35,979 nt of DNA. Origin: Pseudoflavonifractor intestinihominis. Its GTDB lineage: Bacteria > Bacillota > Clostridia > Oscillospirales > Oscillospiraceae. The stretch is taken from the NCBI RefSeq assembly GCF_040096055.1, contig NZ_JBBMFK010000036.1, positions 1 to 35,979 of the forward strand, written 5' to 3'. The position numbers and the translations under genes are program-made. Below the pieces are notes generated by a model. The model ran no database searches. It was not told the origin of the DNA and saw only the letters and a program-made list of their open reading frames with translations. Shown in pieces: positions 6,625-14,607 of this stretch; position 1 is the first letter of the stretch, and each line of letters begins with the position of its first letter.

Positions 6625-7674
6625 ATGGAATTGAAATTGGGAAATAAAATCAGACAGCTTCGCCTGCAAAAAGGCGTTACGCAGGATATCCTGGCCAGGA
6701 CGCTGAATGTCTCCTACCAGACGGTGAGCAAATGGGAGAACGGAGCCTCCATGCCGGACATTCAGCTGCTCCCGGAGATCGCGGTCTACTTCGGCTGCAC
6801 CATTGACGATCTCTTTGACCTGTCGGAGCAGGCACAGTTTGAGCGGATCGAGAATATGCTTGCCATGCAGGAGGTGCTGAGCACCGAAGAATTCCGCCAG
6901 GCCGAGGGTTTTTTGAAGGGAAAACTCAGCGGGAAGGAGCACAAGAGCGACGCGCTGCGGCTCCTGGCCGGCCTGTTCAATCACAAGGCCGACGAGCTGA
7001 GAAAAACAGCGGAATTCTACGCAAAGGAGGCGCTGGAGCTGGCGCCGGAGGTGAAGGAAAATCACAACAATCTCCAGCGGGCCCAGGAGGGGACCATCCC
7101 GGATTGGGACATGGCGAACCACAGCAGGCGCATCGCATACTATCAGCAGTTTGTGCGGAAAAATCCCGGATATCTGGGGGGATATCTGTGGCTGCTGGAC
7201 GAGCTGATCGCAGATCAGCGCCTGGAGGAGGCCTCGGAAGTCTGGGAGACTGTGAGACAGCTGGACGACAGCTGCCGGGTGCCCTACTATCAGGGCAAGA
7301 TCGCCTGGCAGCGGGGCGAGCATCAAAAGGCGGAAGACATCTGGCGTCAGATGCTGGAAGATTATAGCGGCGACTGGCTGGCCTTTGCTAACATGGCGGA
7401 TGCCATGGCGTACGCCTGCCGCTATGACGAGGCGATCCGGTACTATAAGCGTGCCCAGGAACTGCAGCCGTCCCCCAAGTATACGGACGCCCAGATGACC
7501 GCCGCCCATATCTATGAGATACAGGGGAAATACGCCGAAGCGGTGGAGAGCCTGGAGGAGGAGCTGGAGATTCTGAAGCATGAATGGGGCGTAACAGAAG
7601 GCCGGGAAGTGGAGCACATTCACCGAGAAATGGACCGGCTGCACAGAGCCATGTCCCATAATGCCACGGATTGA
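6625..7674 (+). CDS. XRE-family regulator with TPR-like C-terminal domain
   Basis: A 349-residue cytosolic protein. Residues 1-65 form a Cro/C1 helix-turn-helix (IRQLRLQKGVTQDILARTLN followed by VSYQTVSKWENG). Residues from about 100 to 345 are helical and TPR-like, with repeated patterns such as RAQELQPSPKYTDAQM and IYEIQGKYAEAVESLEEEL. This architecture is common in Clostridia, where the TPR part often binds peptides or partner proteins. The start is placed where homology begins; in-frame ATGs at 6526 and 6600 would add a low-complexity extension, and the first overlaps the promoter. It lies opposite to kptA and converges on spoIVB, between two sporulation genes. Its targets are unknown. 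Confidence 0.82.
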   Translation: MELKLGNKIRQLRLQKGVTQDILARTLNVSYQTVSKWENGASMPDIQLLPEIAVYFGCTIDDLFDLSEQAQFERIENMLAMQEVLSTEEFRQAEGFLKGKLSGKEHKSDALRLLAGLFNHKADELRKTAEFYAKEALELAPEVKENHNNLQRAQEGTIPDWDMANHSRRIAYYQQFVRKNPGYLGGYLWLLDELIADQRLEEASEVWETVRQLDDSCRVPYYQGKIAWQRGEHQKAEDIWRQMLEDYSGDWLAFANMADAMAYACRYDEAIRYYKRAQELQPSPKYTDAQMTAAHIYEIQGKYAEAVESLEEELEILKHEWGVTEGREVEHIHREMDRLHRAMSHNATD

Positions 7675-7687
7675 TTTTTTACCATGA

Positions 7688-7727
7688 AAGAGCCTGCCGC
7701 GAAACTTTGGTTCCGCAGCAGGCTCTT
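7688..7727. terminator. Bidirectional terminator between the XRE gene and spoIVB
   Basis: Perfect outer stem AAGAGCCTGC (7688-7697) / GCAGGCTCTT (7718-7727) with partial inner pairing, in the 84-bp gap between converging genes. T-rich sequence flanks it on both strands. Confidence 0.75.
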
Positions 7728-7758
7728 CTACTTTTATAGCATCAGTTCTGATTTGGAG

Positions 7759-8877
7759 TCACTGCTGATTTGCCGCCTCCAGCATATTCTCCGCCAGGAT
7801 GCCGTAGCCCTGGGTGGGGTCGTTGACCAGCACATGGGTCACCGCGCCCACCAGTCTGCCGTTCTGGAGGATGGGGCTGCCGCTCATGCCCTGGACGATG
7901 CCGCCTGTGGCCTCCAGCAGCCGGGGGTCCGTGACCTTGATCATCATGTTCCTCGGGTCATCGTCGTTCTCGGGATAGATGCGGGTGATCTCCACCGTGT
8001 ACGCCTCCACCTGGTCCCCGGCGATGTTGGAGAGGATGGTGGCCTCACCCACCTGGACCTGGTCCCGGGTGGCCAGTTCCACCGGCTGGATGCCTTCGGC
8101 CAGTCCATCGTCGGTCAGACGGCCGAAAATTCCCTGCTGGGTGTTGGCATAGAGTTCGCCCATGTCCTGGGAGACCTGAAAAGCCCCGTGGAGTTCGCCG
8201 GGATTGCCCGATTCGCCTTTTTTTACATCGGTCACTTCGGCGTACATGATGGACCCGGAGGACAGAGGCATCAGCATTGCGGTGTCCACGTCGCTGATGC
8301 CGTGGCCCAGGGCACCGAAGACGCCGGAGGCCGGGTCGTAGAAGGTCATGGTGCCAATGCCGGCCATGGAGTCACGGATCCAGGCGCCCAGCTTGTAGGT
8401 GCCGTCCGTGCTGCACTGGACGGCCTGGACGGTCATCTGGAGCTGCTTTTCTCCCCGGAGACAGCGGATGCTCATCTGCCGGTCTCCCACCTCCTGGAGG
8501 ATCTCCCGCACCTCCTCGATGGTGTCCACTTCCTCGCTGTTGATGTGGGTGATGATGTCGCCCTCCTGCAATCCGCAGTCCTTGGCAGGGGCCTGGGCCC
8601 CCTGCTGGGTGGCGATCTCCGAGAGCCCCACCACCAGGACTCCGTCGGAAAAGAGCTTGATGCCCACCGCGCGGCCCAGCGGGATCACTGTGCGCACCGT
8701 TTCAGCGGACGGCTGCTGCGCTCCGCCGCCAAAGCTCCAGGCCTCCAGGGCCGTCTCTCCCGGCCCGGCCGCCGCCGCAGGCGCCGGGGCAAGGGAGAGC
8801 AGTCCGGCCGCCGCCAGGCAGACGGCCAGAAGCCGCAGCGCAGCCGTCCCGCGCTGCCCCCGTTCTTCCTCCTTCAT
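7759..8877 (-). CDS. spoIVB: SpoIVB serine peptidase (family S55)
   Basis: A 372-residue forespore protease that signals across the intermembrane space to activate the sigma-K checkpoint in sporulating Firmicutes. A transmembrane or signal segment lies near residues 14-38 (LRLLAVCLAAAGLLSLAPAP). A PDZ domain follows (about 65-150, with GLQEGDIITHINSEEV). The S55 catalytic domain carries the His in GALGHGISD, the Asp in KVTDPR and the Ser in QGMSGSPI. The start at 8877 has GAGGTGG close upstream, in preference to an in-frame ATG seven codons earlier. The usual spoIVB-spo0A adjacency is broken here by the XRE gene and kptA. A sigma-F-like -10 lies upstream, fitting forespore expression. Confidence 0.95.
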   Translation of the reverse strand: MKEEERGQRGTAALRLLAVCLAAAGLLSLAPAPAAAAGPGETALEAWSFGGGAQQPSAETVRTVIPLGRAVGIKLFSDGVLVVGLSEIATQQGAQAPAKDCGLQEGDIITHINSEEVDTIEEVREILQEVGDRQMSIRCLRGEKQLQMTVQAVQCSTDGTYKLGAWIRDSMAGIGTMTFYDPASGVFGALGHGISDVDTAMLMPLSSGSIMYAEVTDVKKGESGNPGELHGAFQVSQDMGELYANTQQGIFGRLTDDGLAEGIQPVELATRDQVQVGEATILSNIAGDQVEAYTVEITRIYPENDDDPRNMMIKVTDPRLLEATGGIVQGMSGSPILQNGRLVGAVTHVLVNDPTQGYGILAENMLEAANQQ

Positions 8878-8935
8878 AAAACCACCTCTCTGATTCAAAA
8901 TAAAAAACCGGCGGACGTCACAGCGCCGCCTCTTT

Positions 8936-8965
8936 TAATATGACCCCATTTTGCGCAAAAACAGC
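8936..8965 (-). promoter_or_regulatory. Possible forespore (sigma-F/G) promoter of spoIVB
   Basis: On the minus strand GGTCATATTA (8936-8945) matches the sigma-F -10 pattern and contains the sigma-G-like CATATTA. Only a weak -35 (GCTGT, 8961-8965) lies 15 bp upstream. The position, about 60 bp before the start, is suitable. Confidence 0.35.
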
Positions 8966-9434
8966 CCGCTTCCGCTGCCAAAGTCACACAGCGCTGGATG
9001 CCGGGAACTGCCAATGCCCGCAGCGCGGGCACTTTGGAAAGCGTATGCCCCAGCATCTGTGAAAATTCCAAAATGTACGGCCTGATCCAGCCGGGCGGCG
9101 GAATATCGGTCCGCGCCGGGGAGAAGTGAAAAAGAGAGGATATTTCATTGATAGAAGCTGAAAAACAGAAAAAAATAAAAAAACCGGCAGGAATCAGAGA
9201 GAATTGCAGGGGCGGGGCGGAGACGGAGCCCGGCCTGGGACCGGGCAGCACCGGAAAAAGCGCCGCTAAAAGTACCAATTAAAGCGGGAATATTTATGGC
9301 AAAAAGACCTTGGCGGGGGCTATAATGCAGACAGAAACCGGCGGGAAAGGACAAAAAACGGGACGGAAGGGCCCGGAGAGACGCGTTCCGCCGGAGACAG
9401 ACCTGACGGCAGAGAGCACACGGAGGAACCGGCC
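8966..9434. other. Non-coding gap with inverted repeats
   Basis: No convincing gene is seen in this stretch between spoIVB and the divergent PocR-type regulator. It contains a nested structure (CCAAAGT at 8978-8984 pairing with ACTTTGG at 9031-9037, enclosing the perfect stem TGCCCGC-AGC-GCGGGCA) and a further hairpin GCCCGG/CCGGGC near 9228-9246. A TATAAT at 9321-9326 may be the -10 of the downstream gene, but no matching -35 is clear. No cobalamin-riboswitch B12 box was recognised. Confidence 0.45.
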
Positions 9435-10763
9435 ATGGAACAACAGGCAGGCCAGGGCGTTGACTGCGCCTTTGATTGGAAGACGGCCAAGGAGACGGCG
9501 GAGTCCTTTTCCGCCGCCTGCGGCGTCAGCTGCGCCGTTCTGGACGGGGAGGGCGGCGTGCTGTTCAAGGCCCGGGTGGGCTGTGAGGGCTGCGAGGCCT
9601 GCCGCGCCCAGGCAGCGCGGCGGGGCGTGCCCGCCTCCTGCGACAAGCTCCACCTGTACGGCGCGGCCCAGGCGGAGCGATTTGGCGGGCGGTATATCTA
9701 CTTCTGCCCCTCCGGCCTGGCCTATTTCGCCTCCCCCATCATGGTAGGGGGGCAGGCGGCAGGGGCGCTGGTGGGCGGCCCCGCCCTGATTATGGACATA
9801 GAGGACTATCTGGCTGGTGATCCTGGGGTGTGGCAGGGGCTTTCCCCGGAGGAGATGGCGGAACTGTGCGGGGCGCTGGAGTGCGCTCCCGCCATGGAGC
9901 CCGCCCGGCTGTCCCACATGTCGGCCCTGCTCTTTGCCGCAGCGGTGTGCGTGGGGGACAACAGCACCGCTCTCCTGGCCCACCGGGAGGCGGCCGCCCA
10001 GCAGCAGGACATCGGCGTCTACATCCAGCAGCTCAAGCAGAAAGGGGCGTCGGGGCGGTATCCGCTGGACAAGGAGCGGGAGCTGGTCCAGGCCATCACC
10101 GAGGGGGACCAGGCCACTGCCCGGCGGCTGCTCAACGAGCTGCTGGGGCACATCCTCTTCTCTACCGGCGGGGACTTCCGCCTCATGCGGGCCAGAGCGC
10201 TGGAGCTGATGGCGGTGCTCTCCCGGGCGGCGGTGGACGGCGGCAGCGACCAGGATACGATCCTGGACATGAACTGCCGGTACCTCAGCGAGATCGACCG
10301 CCTGCGCACGGCGGAGGACCTGGTGCTGTGGCTGACCCGGGTGACCGAGCGGTTCGTGAACTCGGTGTTCTGCCTGGTGGACGTCAAGCACAGGGATATC
10401 ATCTATAAGGCCATTGAATACCTCAAGCGGAACTGCCGGGGCAAGCTGACCCTGGAGGACACGGCGGGCCATGTGGGGCTGTCGCCGTCCTACTTCAGCA
10501 GGGTGTTCAAGGAGGAGATGGGGGAGAGCTTCAACAGCTACCTCAGCGCCCTGCGGATTTCCAGGAGCCGGGCCATGCTGCTCAATACGGACGCATCCAT
10601 TGCGGAGATCTGCGACAGGTGCGGATTTGACGATCAGAGCTATTTTACCAAGGTGTTCAGAAAGTATACCGGTGTGACACCGGGCCGGTTCCGGGAGCGC
10701 CGGGGCCGTCTGGAGGCCGAAAAGGAGCGGCCCGGAGAGGGGAGAAGGAGAGAACGGGCATGA
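9435..10763 (+). CDS. PocR-domain sensor with AraC-type DNA-binding domain
   Basis: A 442-residue regulator. Residues 10-125 form a PocR ligand-sensing domain: a degenerate GAF-like fold with a cysteine-rich stretch (CEGCEACRAQ, CDKLH) followed by YIYFCPSGLAYFASPI and GQAAGALVGGP. A helical middle region (about 180-310) precedes an AraC HTH pair at about 330-425 (LTLEDTAGHVGLSPSYFSRV; ICDRCGFDDQSYFTKVFRK). PocR domains in acetogens and other gut anaerobes accompany corrinoid-dependent methyltransferase or propanediol systems and sense small hydrocarbon ligands. The stop overlaps the start of the corrinoid protein gene by 4 nt, so the two are translationally coupled. It probably activates a methyltransferase system encoded elsewhere. 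Confidence 0.88.
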   Translation: MEQQAGQGVDCAFDWKTAKETAESFSAACGVSCAVLDGEGGVLFKARVGCEGCEACRAQAARRGVPASCDKLHLYGAAQAERFGGRYIYFCPSGLAYFASPIMVGGQAAGALVGGPALIMDIEDYLAGDPGVWQGLSPEEMAELCGALECAPAMEPARLSHMSALLFAAAVCVGDNSTALLAHREAAAQQQDIGVYIQQLKQKGASGRYPLDKERELVQAITEGDQATARRLLNELLGHILFSTGGDFRLMRARALELMAVLSRAAVDGGSDQDTILDMNCRYLSEIDRLRTAEDLVLWLTRVTERFVNSVFCLVDVKHRDIIYKAIEYLKRNCRGKLTLEDTAGHVGLSPSYFSRVFKEEMGESFNSYLSALRISRSRAMLLNTDASIAEICDRCGFDDQSYFTKVFRKYTGVTPGRFRERRGRLEAEKERPGEGRRRERA

Positions 10764-11392
10764 GTGTGCTCAGCGAGATTTCCGGGGCAATGCAGCGGGG
10801 GAAGGCCAAACTGGTGCGGGAGCTGGTGGCCCGGGGCCTGGAGGAGGGCCGTTCTGCCGGAGAACTTCTGGAGGGCGGCCTGATGGCGGGGATGGACGCG
10901 GTCGGGGCGTGCTTTCAGCGCAACGAGATTTTCGTGCCCGAGGTGCTCATTGCCGCCCGGGCCATGAATGCCGGGATGGAGCTGCTCCGCCCGGAGTTCT
11001 CTGGGCGCGGGCCGCAGATGCCGGGCCGGGTGTGCATCGGGACCGTGAAGGGAGATCTCCACGACATCGGCAAGAATCTGGTGCGCATGATGATGGAGAG
11101 CAAGGGCCTCCAGGTGGTGGACCTGGGGGTGGACGTGGAGGCGGAGACCTTTGTCCGGGCCGCTGTAGAGCAGGACTGCGGCATCATCGCCTGCTCCGCC
11201 CTGCTGACCACCACCATGCCCGTCATGGGGGAAGTGGTCCGGCTGGCCCGTGAGGCGGGCATCCGGGGCAGGGTGAAGATCATGGTGGGCGGCGCCCCGG
11301 TGACCGGACAGTTCTGCCAGTCCATCGGCGCCGACTGCTATACCGCCGACGCGGTCAGCGCCGCAGAGGCGGCAGCCGGGATGCTGGCGTGA
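10760..11392 (+). CDS. Corrinoid protein of a methyltransferase system (MtaC/MtbC-like)
   Basis: A 210-residue cobalamin-binding protein that carries a methyl group between a substrate methyltransferase and a tetrahydrofolate- or CoM-type acceptor methyltransferase. Residues 1-85 are the four-helix cap domain (EGGLMAGMDAVGACFQ, FVPEVLIAARAM). Residues from about 90 on form the Rossmann-like B12-binding domain, with the lower-ligand motif DLHDIGKN (D-x-H-x-x-G) and later SALLTTTMPVM and GGAPVT. The length is typical. The ATG overlaps the stop of the PocR regulator (ATGA), so they form one operon ended by the long hairpin at 11398-11447. No MttB/MtaB-type methyltransferase or activase is present in the window, so its substrate cannot be assigned. 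Confidence 0.93.
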   Translation: MSVLSEISGAMQRGKAKLVRELVARGLEEGRSAGELLEGGLMAGMDAVGACFQRNEIFVPEVLIAARAMNAGMELLRPEFSGRGPQMPGRVCIGTVKGDLHDIGKNLVRMMMESKGLQVVDLGVDVEAETFVRAAVEQDCGIIACSALLTTTMPVMGEVVRLAREAGIRGRVKIMVGGAPVTGQFCQSIGADCYTADAVSAAEAAAGMLA

Positions 11393-11397
11393 CAAGA

Positions 11398-11447
11398 TAG
11401 AAAAAAGTGCCTCCGGGAATTTTAATTCCCGGAGGCACTTTTTTCTA
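11398..11447. terminator. Long bidirectional terminator
   Basis: A perfect 24-bp dyad (11398-11421 with 11424-11447) that includes A6 and T6 at its ends, so it reads as an intrinsic terminator on both strands. It ends the corrinoid operon and the converging galE-nucleotidyltransferase-kinase operon. Confidence 0.95.
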
Positions 11448-11475
11448 TATCTTGCTTTAAGTTAAGAGGCGCTGT

Positions 11476-12588
11476 TCAGGCGTACTTCTTCACCACAGCG
11501 GCCATGTCGTCCCAGGCCTTCTCCATGTCGGACACCAGCTTGAACTGAGTCCGGCAGCGGTCCAGGTTCTGGCCCTCCCGGTGGGTGGCGAAGTAGTGGT
11601 CGCCCTCCAGGTAGTCGGTGAGGAAGCGGATGCCGCACTCCAGGGTCATCAGCTTGGCGCCCCAGGGCAGGTACTCCAGCTCGGCGGGGGTCAGGCTGCC
11701 GGCGCAGCCGGCCAGGAAGCCCCGGGTGTAGGACTCGAAGAGGCCCAGGTCGAAGTTGACCTTGGACAGGTCCTGCTCATCCTCGGCGGAGTGGTTGGCG
11801 CCGAAGCGGATGGAGTCGCCGAAGTCGTTGATGGCCAGGCCGGGCATGACGGTGTCCAGGTCGATGACGCAGATGCCCTTGCCGGTCTTGCGGTCGATGA
11901 GCACGTTGTTGAGCTTGGTGTCATTGTGGGTGACCCGCAGGGGCAGCTTGCCCTCCCGCAGGGCGGACATGGCCACGGAGCAGTCGGCCTCGTGGGCCAT
12001 GACAAAGTCGATCTCAGGCTGCACGTCCTTGGCGCGGCCCATCACGTCGGCCTCCAGGGCCTTCTTGAAGTTGGCCAGCCGGTTCTCGGTGTCGTGGAAG
12101 CGGGCGATGGTCTCGTACAGGGTGTCGGCGGGGTAGTCCTTCAGCTGGTGCTGGAAGCGGCCGAAGGCCATGGCGGAGGCCTCGAAGAGCTCGGGGGTCT
12201 CGGCGGCCTGGAGGCACACGGTGTCCTCAATGAAGGGGAACACACGCCAGGCGCGGCCCTCGCTGTCGGTGTAATAGCTCTTGCCGTCCCGGGTGCGCAG
12301 CACGGTGAGGGTCTCACGGTCCGGGTCGCCGCCCTCGTCGGCGATGACCTTGCGCAGGTAGTCGGTGACGCCCACGATGTTGGCCATCAGCTGGTCGGGG
12401 CGGGAGAAGGCGGCGTTGGACACCCGCTGGAGGATAAAACGCACGCAGTCGCCCTCGGCGGGCTGGACGTGGACGCAGAAGGTGTCGTTGATGTGGCCCT
12501 TGCCGAAGCGGACGGCGCCCACCAGGGGCGCGCCGAAGTCATAGGCGGCCAGGGCTTCCTGAAGATGCAGTTCAGCGGTATTGGCCAT
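11476..12588 (-). CDS. nahK: N-acetylhexosamine 1-kinase (NahK/LnpB-like)
   Basis: A 370-residue cytosolic kinase of the aminoglycoside-phosphotransferase fold. Bifidobacterial NahK (about 359 aa) phosphorylates GalNAc or GlcNAc at the anomeric C1 after GH112 releases it. Visible features: an N-terminal lobe with FGKGHINDTF, the catalytic loop THNDTKLNNVLID (Asp223), and the metal-binding VIDLDTVMPG (Asp243/Asp245). It is the last gene of a three-gene minus-strand operon with the nucleotidyltransferase (6-bp gap) and galE, matching the order of the galacto-N-biose pathway. The family also contains other sugar and homoserine/choline kinases. The HexNAc assignment rests on length, sequence character and the GH112, GH101 and GalE neighbours. 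Confidence 0.8.
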   Translation of the reverse strand: MANTAELHLQEALAAYDFGAPLVGAVRFGKGHINDTFCVHVQPAEGDCVRFILQRVSNAAFSRPDQLMANIVGVTDYLRKVIADEGGDPDRETLTVLRTRDGKSYYTDSEGRAWRVFPFIEDTVCLQAAETPELFEASAMAFGRFQHQLKDYPADTLYETIARFHDTENRLANFKKALEADVMGRAKDVQPEIDFVMAHEADCSVAMSALREGKLPLRVTHNDTKLNNVLIDRKTGKGICVIDLDTVMPGLAINDFGDSIRFGANHSAEDEQDLSKVNFDLGLFESYTRGFLAGCAGSLTPAELEYLPWGAKLMTLECGIRFLTDYLEGDHYFATHREGQNLDRCRTQFKLVSDMEKAWDDMAAVVKKYA

Positions 12589-12594
12589 GGTCTC

Positions 12595-13521
12595 TTATAC
12601 CTCCCAAAGTTTCTCGGGGTACAGGCCGGACTCGGTCATGGACCGGATGGCGGCCACCACCACGGGCTTGTCCTCCTTATAGGTCACGCCGTACCACTTG
12701 TCGTGGCTGCGGAGCACCTCCACCCGGGCCTTGCCCTCGGCGATGAGCTGGCTCACCACGCTGGGCAGGAAGTACTCGCCCTTGATGGGGTTGTTCTTGA
12801 GGGCGTCGTCCAGGAAGGCGGGGAAGCGCTTCCAGGCCTCATCCAGGTAGCTGCGGGTGAAGCCCCACAGGTTCATGGACACGATGGTGTCGCCGGGCAG
12901 ATCGGTCCAGGTCTTGCCCTCGTCCTCGGTGTACCGGGGGCAGGTCTCGCCCTTCTCGATGCGGGTGCGCTCAGTGACGCTCACCAGCTCGTGGTTCTCG
13001 TTCTCCACGCACACGCCCCGGGCCACGTGGCCGTTCTCGGTGACGGTGTTCTCCAGCAGGTAGCCCACCATGGCGTACTGGTACACGCCGTCCTTGTCGG
13101 GGTGGTCCACCAGGTAGTTGTAGATCTCGCGGAAGCCCTCGGGGCCGTAGTAGTCGTCGGCGTTGATGACGGCGAAGGGGCCGTCCACCACGTGCCGGGC
13201 GGCCAGGGCGGCCTGGGCGGTACCCCAGGGCTTCACCCGGCCCTCGGGGACGGAGTAGCCCTCGGGCAGATCCTCCTTGAGCTGATAGGCGTACTTCACG
13301 TCCATCACCTTGCTCAGCCGGTCGCCGATACCGGCCTTGAAATCGGCCTCGATCTCCGGCTTGATGACAAAGACCACGGTCTCAAAGCCGGCCCGCTTGG
13401 CGTCGTAGATGGAGTAGTCGATGATAAGCTGGCCGTGAGCGCCCACAGGGTCCAGCTGCTTGAGACCGCCGTACCGGCTGCCCATGCCGGCGGCCATGAC
13501 CACGAGAACAGGTTTCTTCAT
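12595..13521 (-). CDS. Sugar-phosphate nucleotidyltransferase (GlmU/RfbA-like fold)
   Basis: A 308-residue enzyme of the NTP_transferase family. The N-terminus has the signature AAGMGSRYGGLKQ (phosphate-binding loop with Arg and Lys), and NADDYYG supplies the metal-binding Asp pair. The inferred reaction is sugar-1-P + UTP to UDP-sugar + PPi. It sits between galE and the HexNAc 1-kinase, so GalNAc-1-P or GlcNAc-1-P, and perhaps Gal-1-P, are the likely substrates. The bifidobacterial operon instead has a GalT-type uridylyltransferase at this point. The start at 13521 has GGAGG about 10 bp upstream; an in-frame TTG two codons earlier is less likely. No left-handed beta-helix acetyltransferase domain is present, unlike GlmU. 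Substrate and nucleotide preference are not determined. Confidence 0.82.
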   Translation of the reverse strand: MKKPVLVVMAAGMGSRYGGLKQLDPVGAHGQLIIDYSIYDAKRAGFETVVFVIKPEIEADFKAGIGDRLSKVMDVKYAYQLKEDLPEGYSVPEGRVKPWGTAQAALAARHVVDGPFAVINADDYYGPEGFREIYNYLVDHPDKDGVYQYAMVGYLLENTVTENGHVARGVCVENENHELVSVTERTRIEKGETCPRYTEDEGKTWTDLPGDTIVSMNLWGFTRSYLDEAWKRFPAFLDDALKNNPIKGEYFLPSVVSQLIAEGKARVEVLRSHDKWYGVTYKEDKPVVVAAIRSMTESGLYPEKLWEV

Positions 13522-13587
13522 AATCAAAACGCCTCCTCAATAACCTTGTTTCCACACTGATTTCTCCCCCGCGGGGAGGTGAGGGCC

Positions 13588-14607
13588 TCAGCCCTTGTAG
13601 CCGTTGGGGTTCATGGACTGCCACTTCCAACTGGAGGCGCACATCTCCTCGATGCCGTACTGGGCCTTCCAGCCCATCTCGTTGAGGGCCTTGGAGGGGT
13701 CGGCGTAGCACTCGGCGATGTCGCCGGGACGGCGGGGGTCCACCACGTAGGGCAGGGTCTTGCCGCAGGCCTTCTCATAGGCGTGGAGGATGTCCAGCAC
13801 GGAGTAGCCCTTGCCGGTGCCCAGGTTGCACACGAACAGGCCGCAGTTGGTGGCCAGCTTCTTCAGCGCGGCCACATGGCCCTTGGCCAGGTCCACCACA
13901 TGGATGTAGTCGCGCACGCCGGTGCCGTCGGGCGTGGGGTAGTCGTTGCCGAAGACGTGGAGCTTCTCCAGCTTGCCCACGGCCACCTGGGCGATGTAGG
14001 GAACCAGGTTGTTGGGGATGCCGTTGGGGTCCTCGCCGATGAGGCCGGACTCGTGGGCGCCGATGGGGTTGAAGTACCGCAGCAGGGCCACGTTCAGGGT
14101 GGGGTCGGCGGCGCACACGTCGGTGAGGATGCGCTCCAGGAAGAGCTTGGTGGTGCCGTAGGGGTTGGTGGTACCGCCGGTGGGGAAGTCCTCCCGGATG
14201 GGCACGGAGGCGGGGTCGCCGTACACAGTGGCGGAGGAGGAGAACACAAAGTTCTTCACGCCGTGGCGGCGCATGGCGTTGAGGAGCACCAGGGAGTTGA
14301 CCAGGTTGTTGGTGTAGTACTCCAGGGGCTTCTGGACGCTCTCGCCTACGGCCTTCAGGCCGGCGAAGTGGATGACGGAGTCAATGTCGGGGTACTGGTT
14401 GAACAGGGCCTCCACCTCGTCGGGGTTGCACAGCTCGGCCTTGACGAAGGGGATCTTCTTGCCCACGATTTTCTCCACCCGGCGGATGGACTCCTCGCTG
14501 GAGTTGCACAGATTGTCGGCCACCACGATGTCGTAGCCGGCCTGGATGAGCTCAACACAGGTGTGACTGCCGATGTAACCGGCGCCGCCGCTGACCAGAA
14601 TAGACAT
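13588..14607 (-). CDS. galE: UDP-glucose/UDP-N-acetylglucosamine 4-epimerase
   Basis: A 339-residue short-chain dehydrogenase-type epimerase. It has the NAD-binding GGAGYIGSH, the catalytic Tyr150-x3-Lys154 (YGTTK) with the FSSSATVYG serine, and the family-typical NPYGTTK and RDYIHVVDLA segments. The gatekeeper position that is Tyr299 in E. coli GalE is Cys300 here (GDIAECYAD), the small residue found in epimerases that also accept UDP-GalNAc/UDP-GlcNAc. It leads the operon with the nucleotidyltransferase (66-bp gap holding a CTCCCC/GGGGAG hairpin) and NahK. GGAGCG precedes the start. The role fits converting UDP-GalNAc and UDP-Gal from galacto-N-biose to the gluco forms. No strong promoter was found in the 211-bp gap upstream. 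Confidence 0.95.
   Translation of the reverse strand: MSILVSGGAGYIGSHTCVELIQAGYDIVVADNLCNSSEESIRRVEKIVGKKIPFVKAELCNPDEVEALFNQYPDIDSVIHFAGLKAVGESVQKPLEYYTNNLVNSLVLLNAMRRHGVKNFVFSSSATVYGDPASVPIREDFPTGGTTNPYGTTKLFLERILTDVCAADPTLNVALLRYFNPIGAHESGLIGEDPNGIPNNLVPYIAQVAVGKLEKLHVFGNDYPTPDGTGVRDYIHVVDLAKGHVAALKKLATNCGLFVCNLGTGKGYSVLDILHAYEKACGKTLPYVVDPRRPGDIAECYADPSKALNEMGWKAQYGIEEMCASSWKWQSMNPNGYKG

Noticed and set aside
8895..9278. A 127-codon minus-strand open frame upstream of spoIVB
   Set aside because: It overlaps the proposed spoIVB promoter and leader, has no recognisable domain and no convincing ribosome-binding site.
9038..9434. Cobalamin riboswitch upstream of the PocR/corrinoid operon
   Set aside because: Suggested by the downstream genes, but no B12 box or typical conserved core could be found by eye.
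11581..13560. A 659-codon plus-strand open frame across nahK and the nucleotidyltransferase gene
   Set aside because: It spans two well-supported genes and their junction on the other strand and has the same biased mirror composition.
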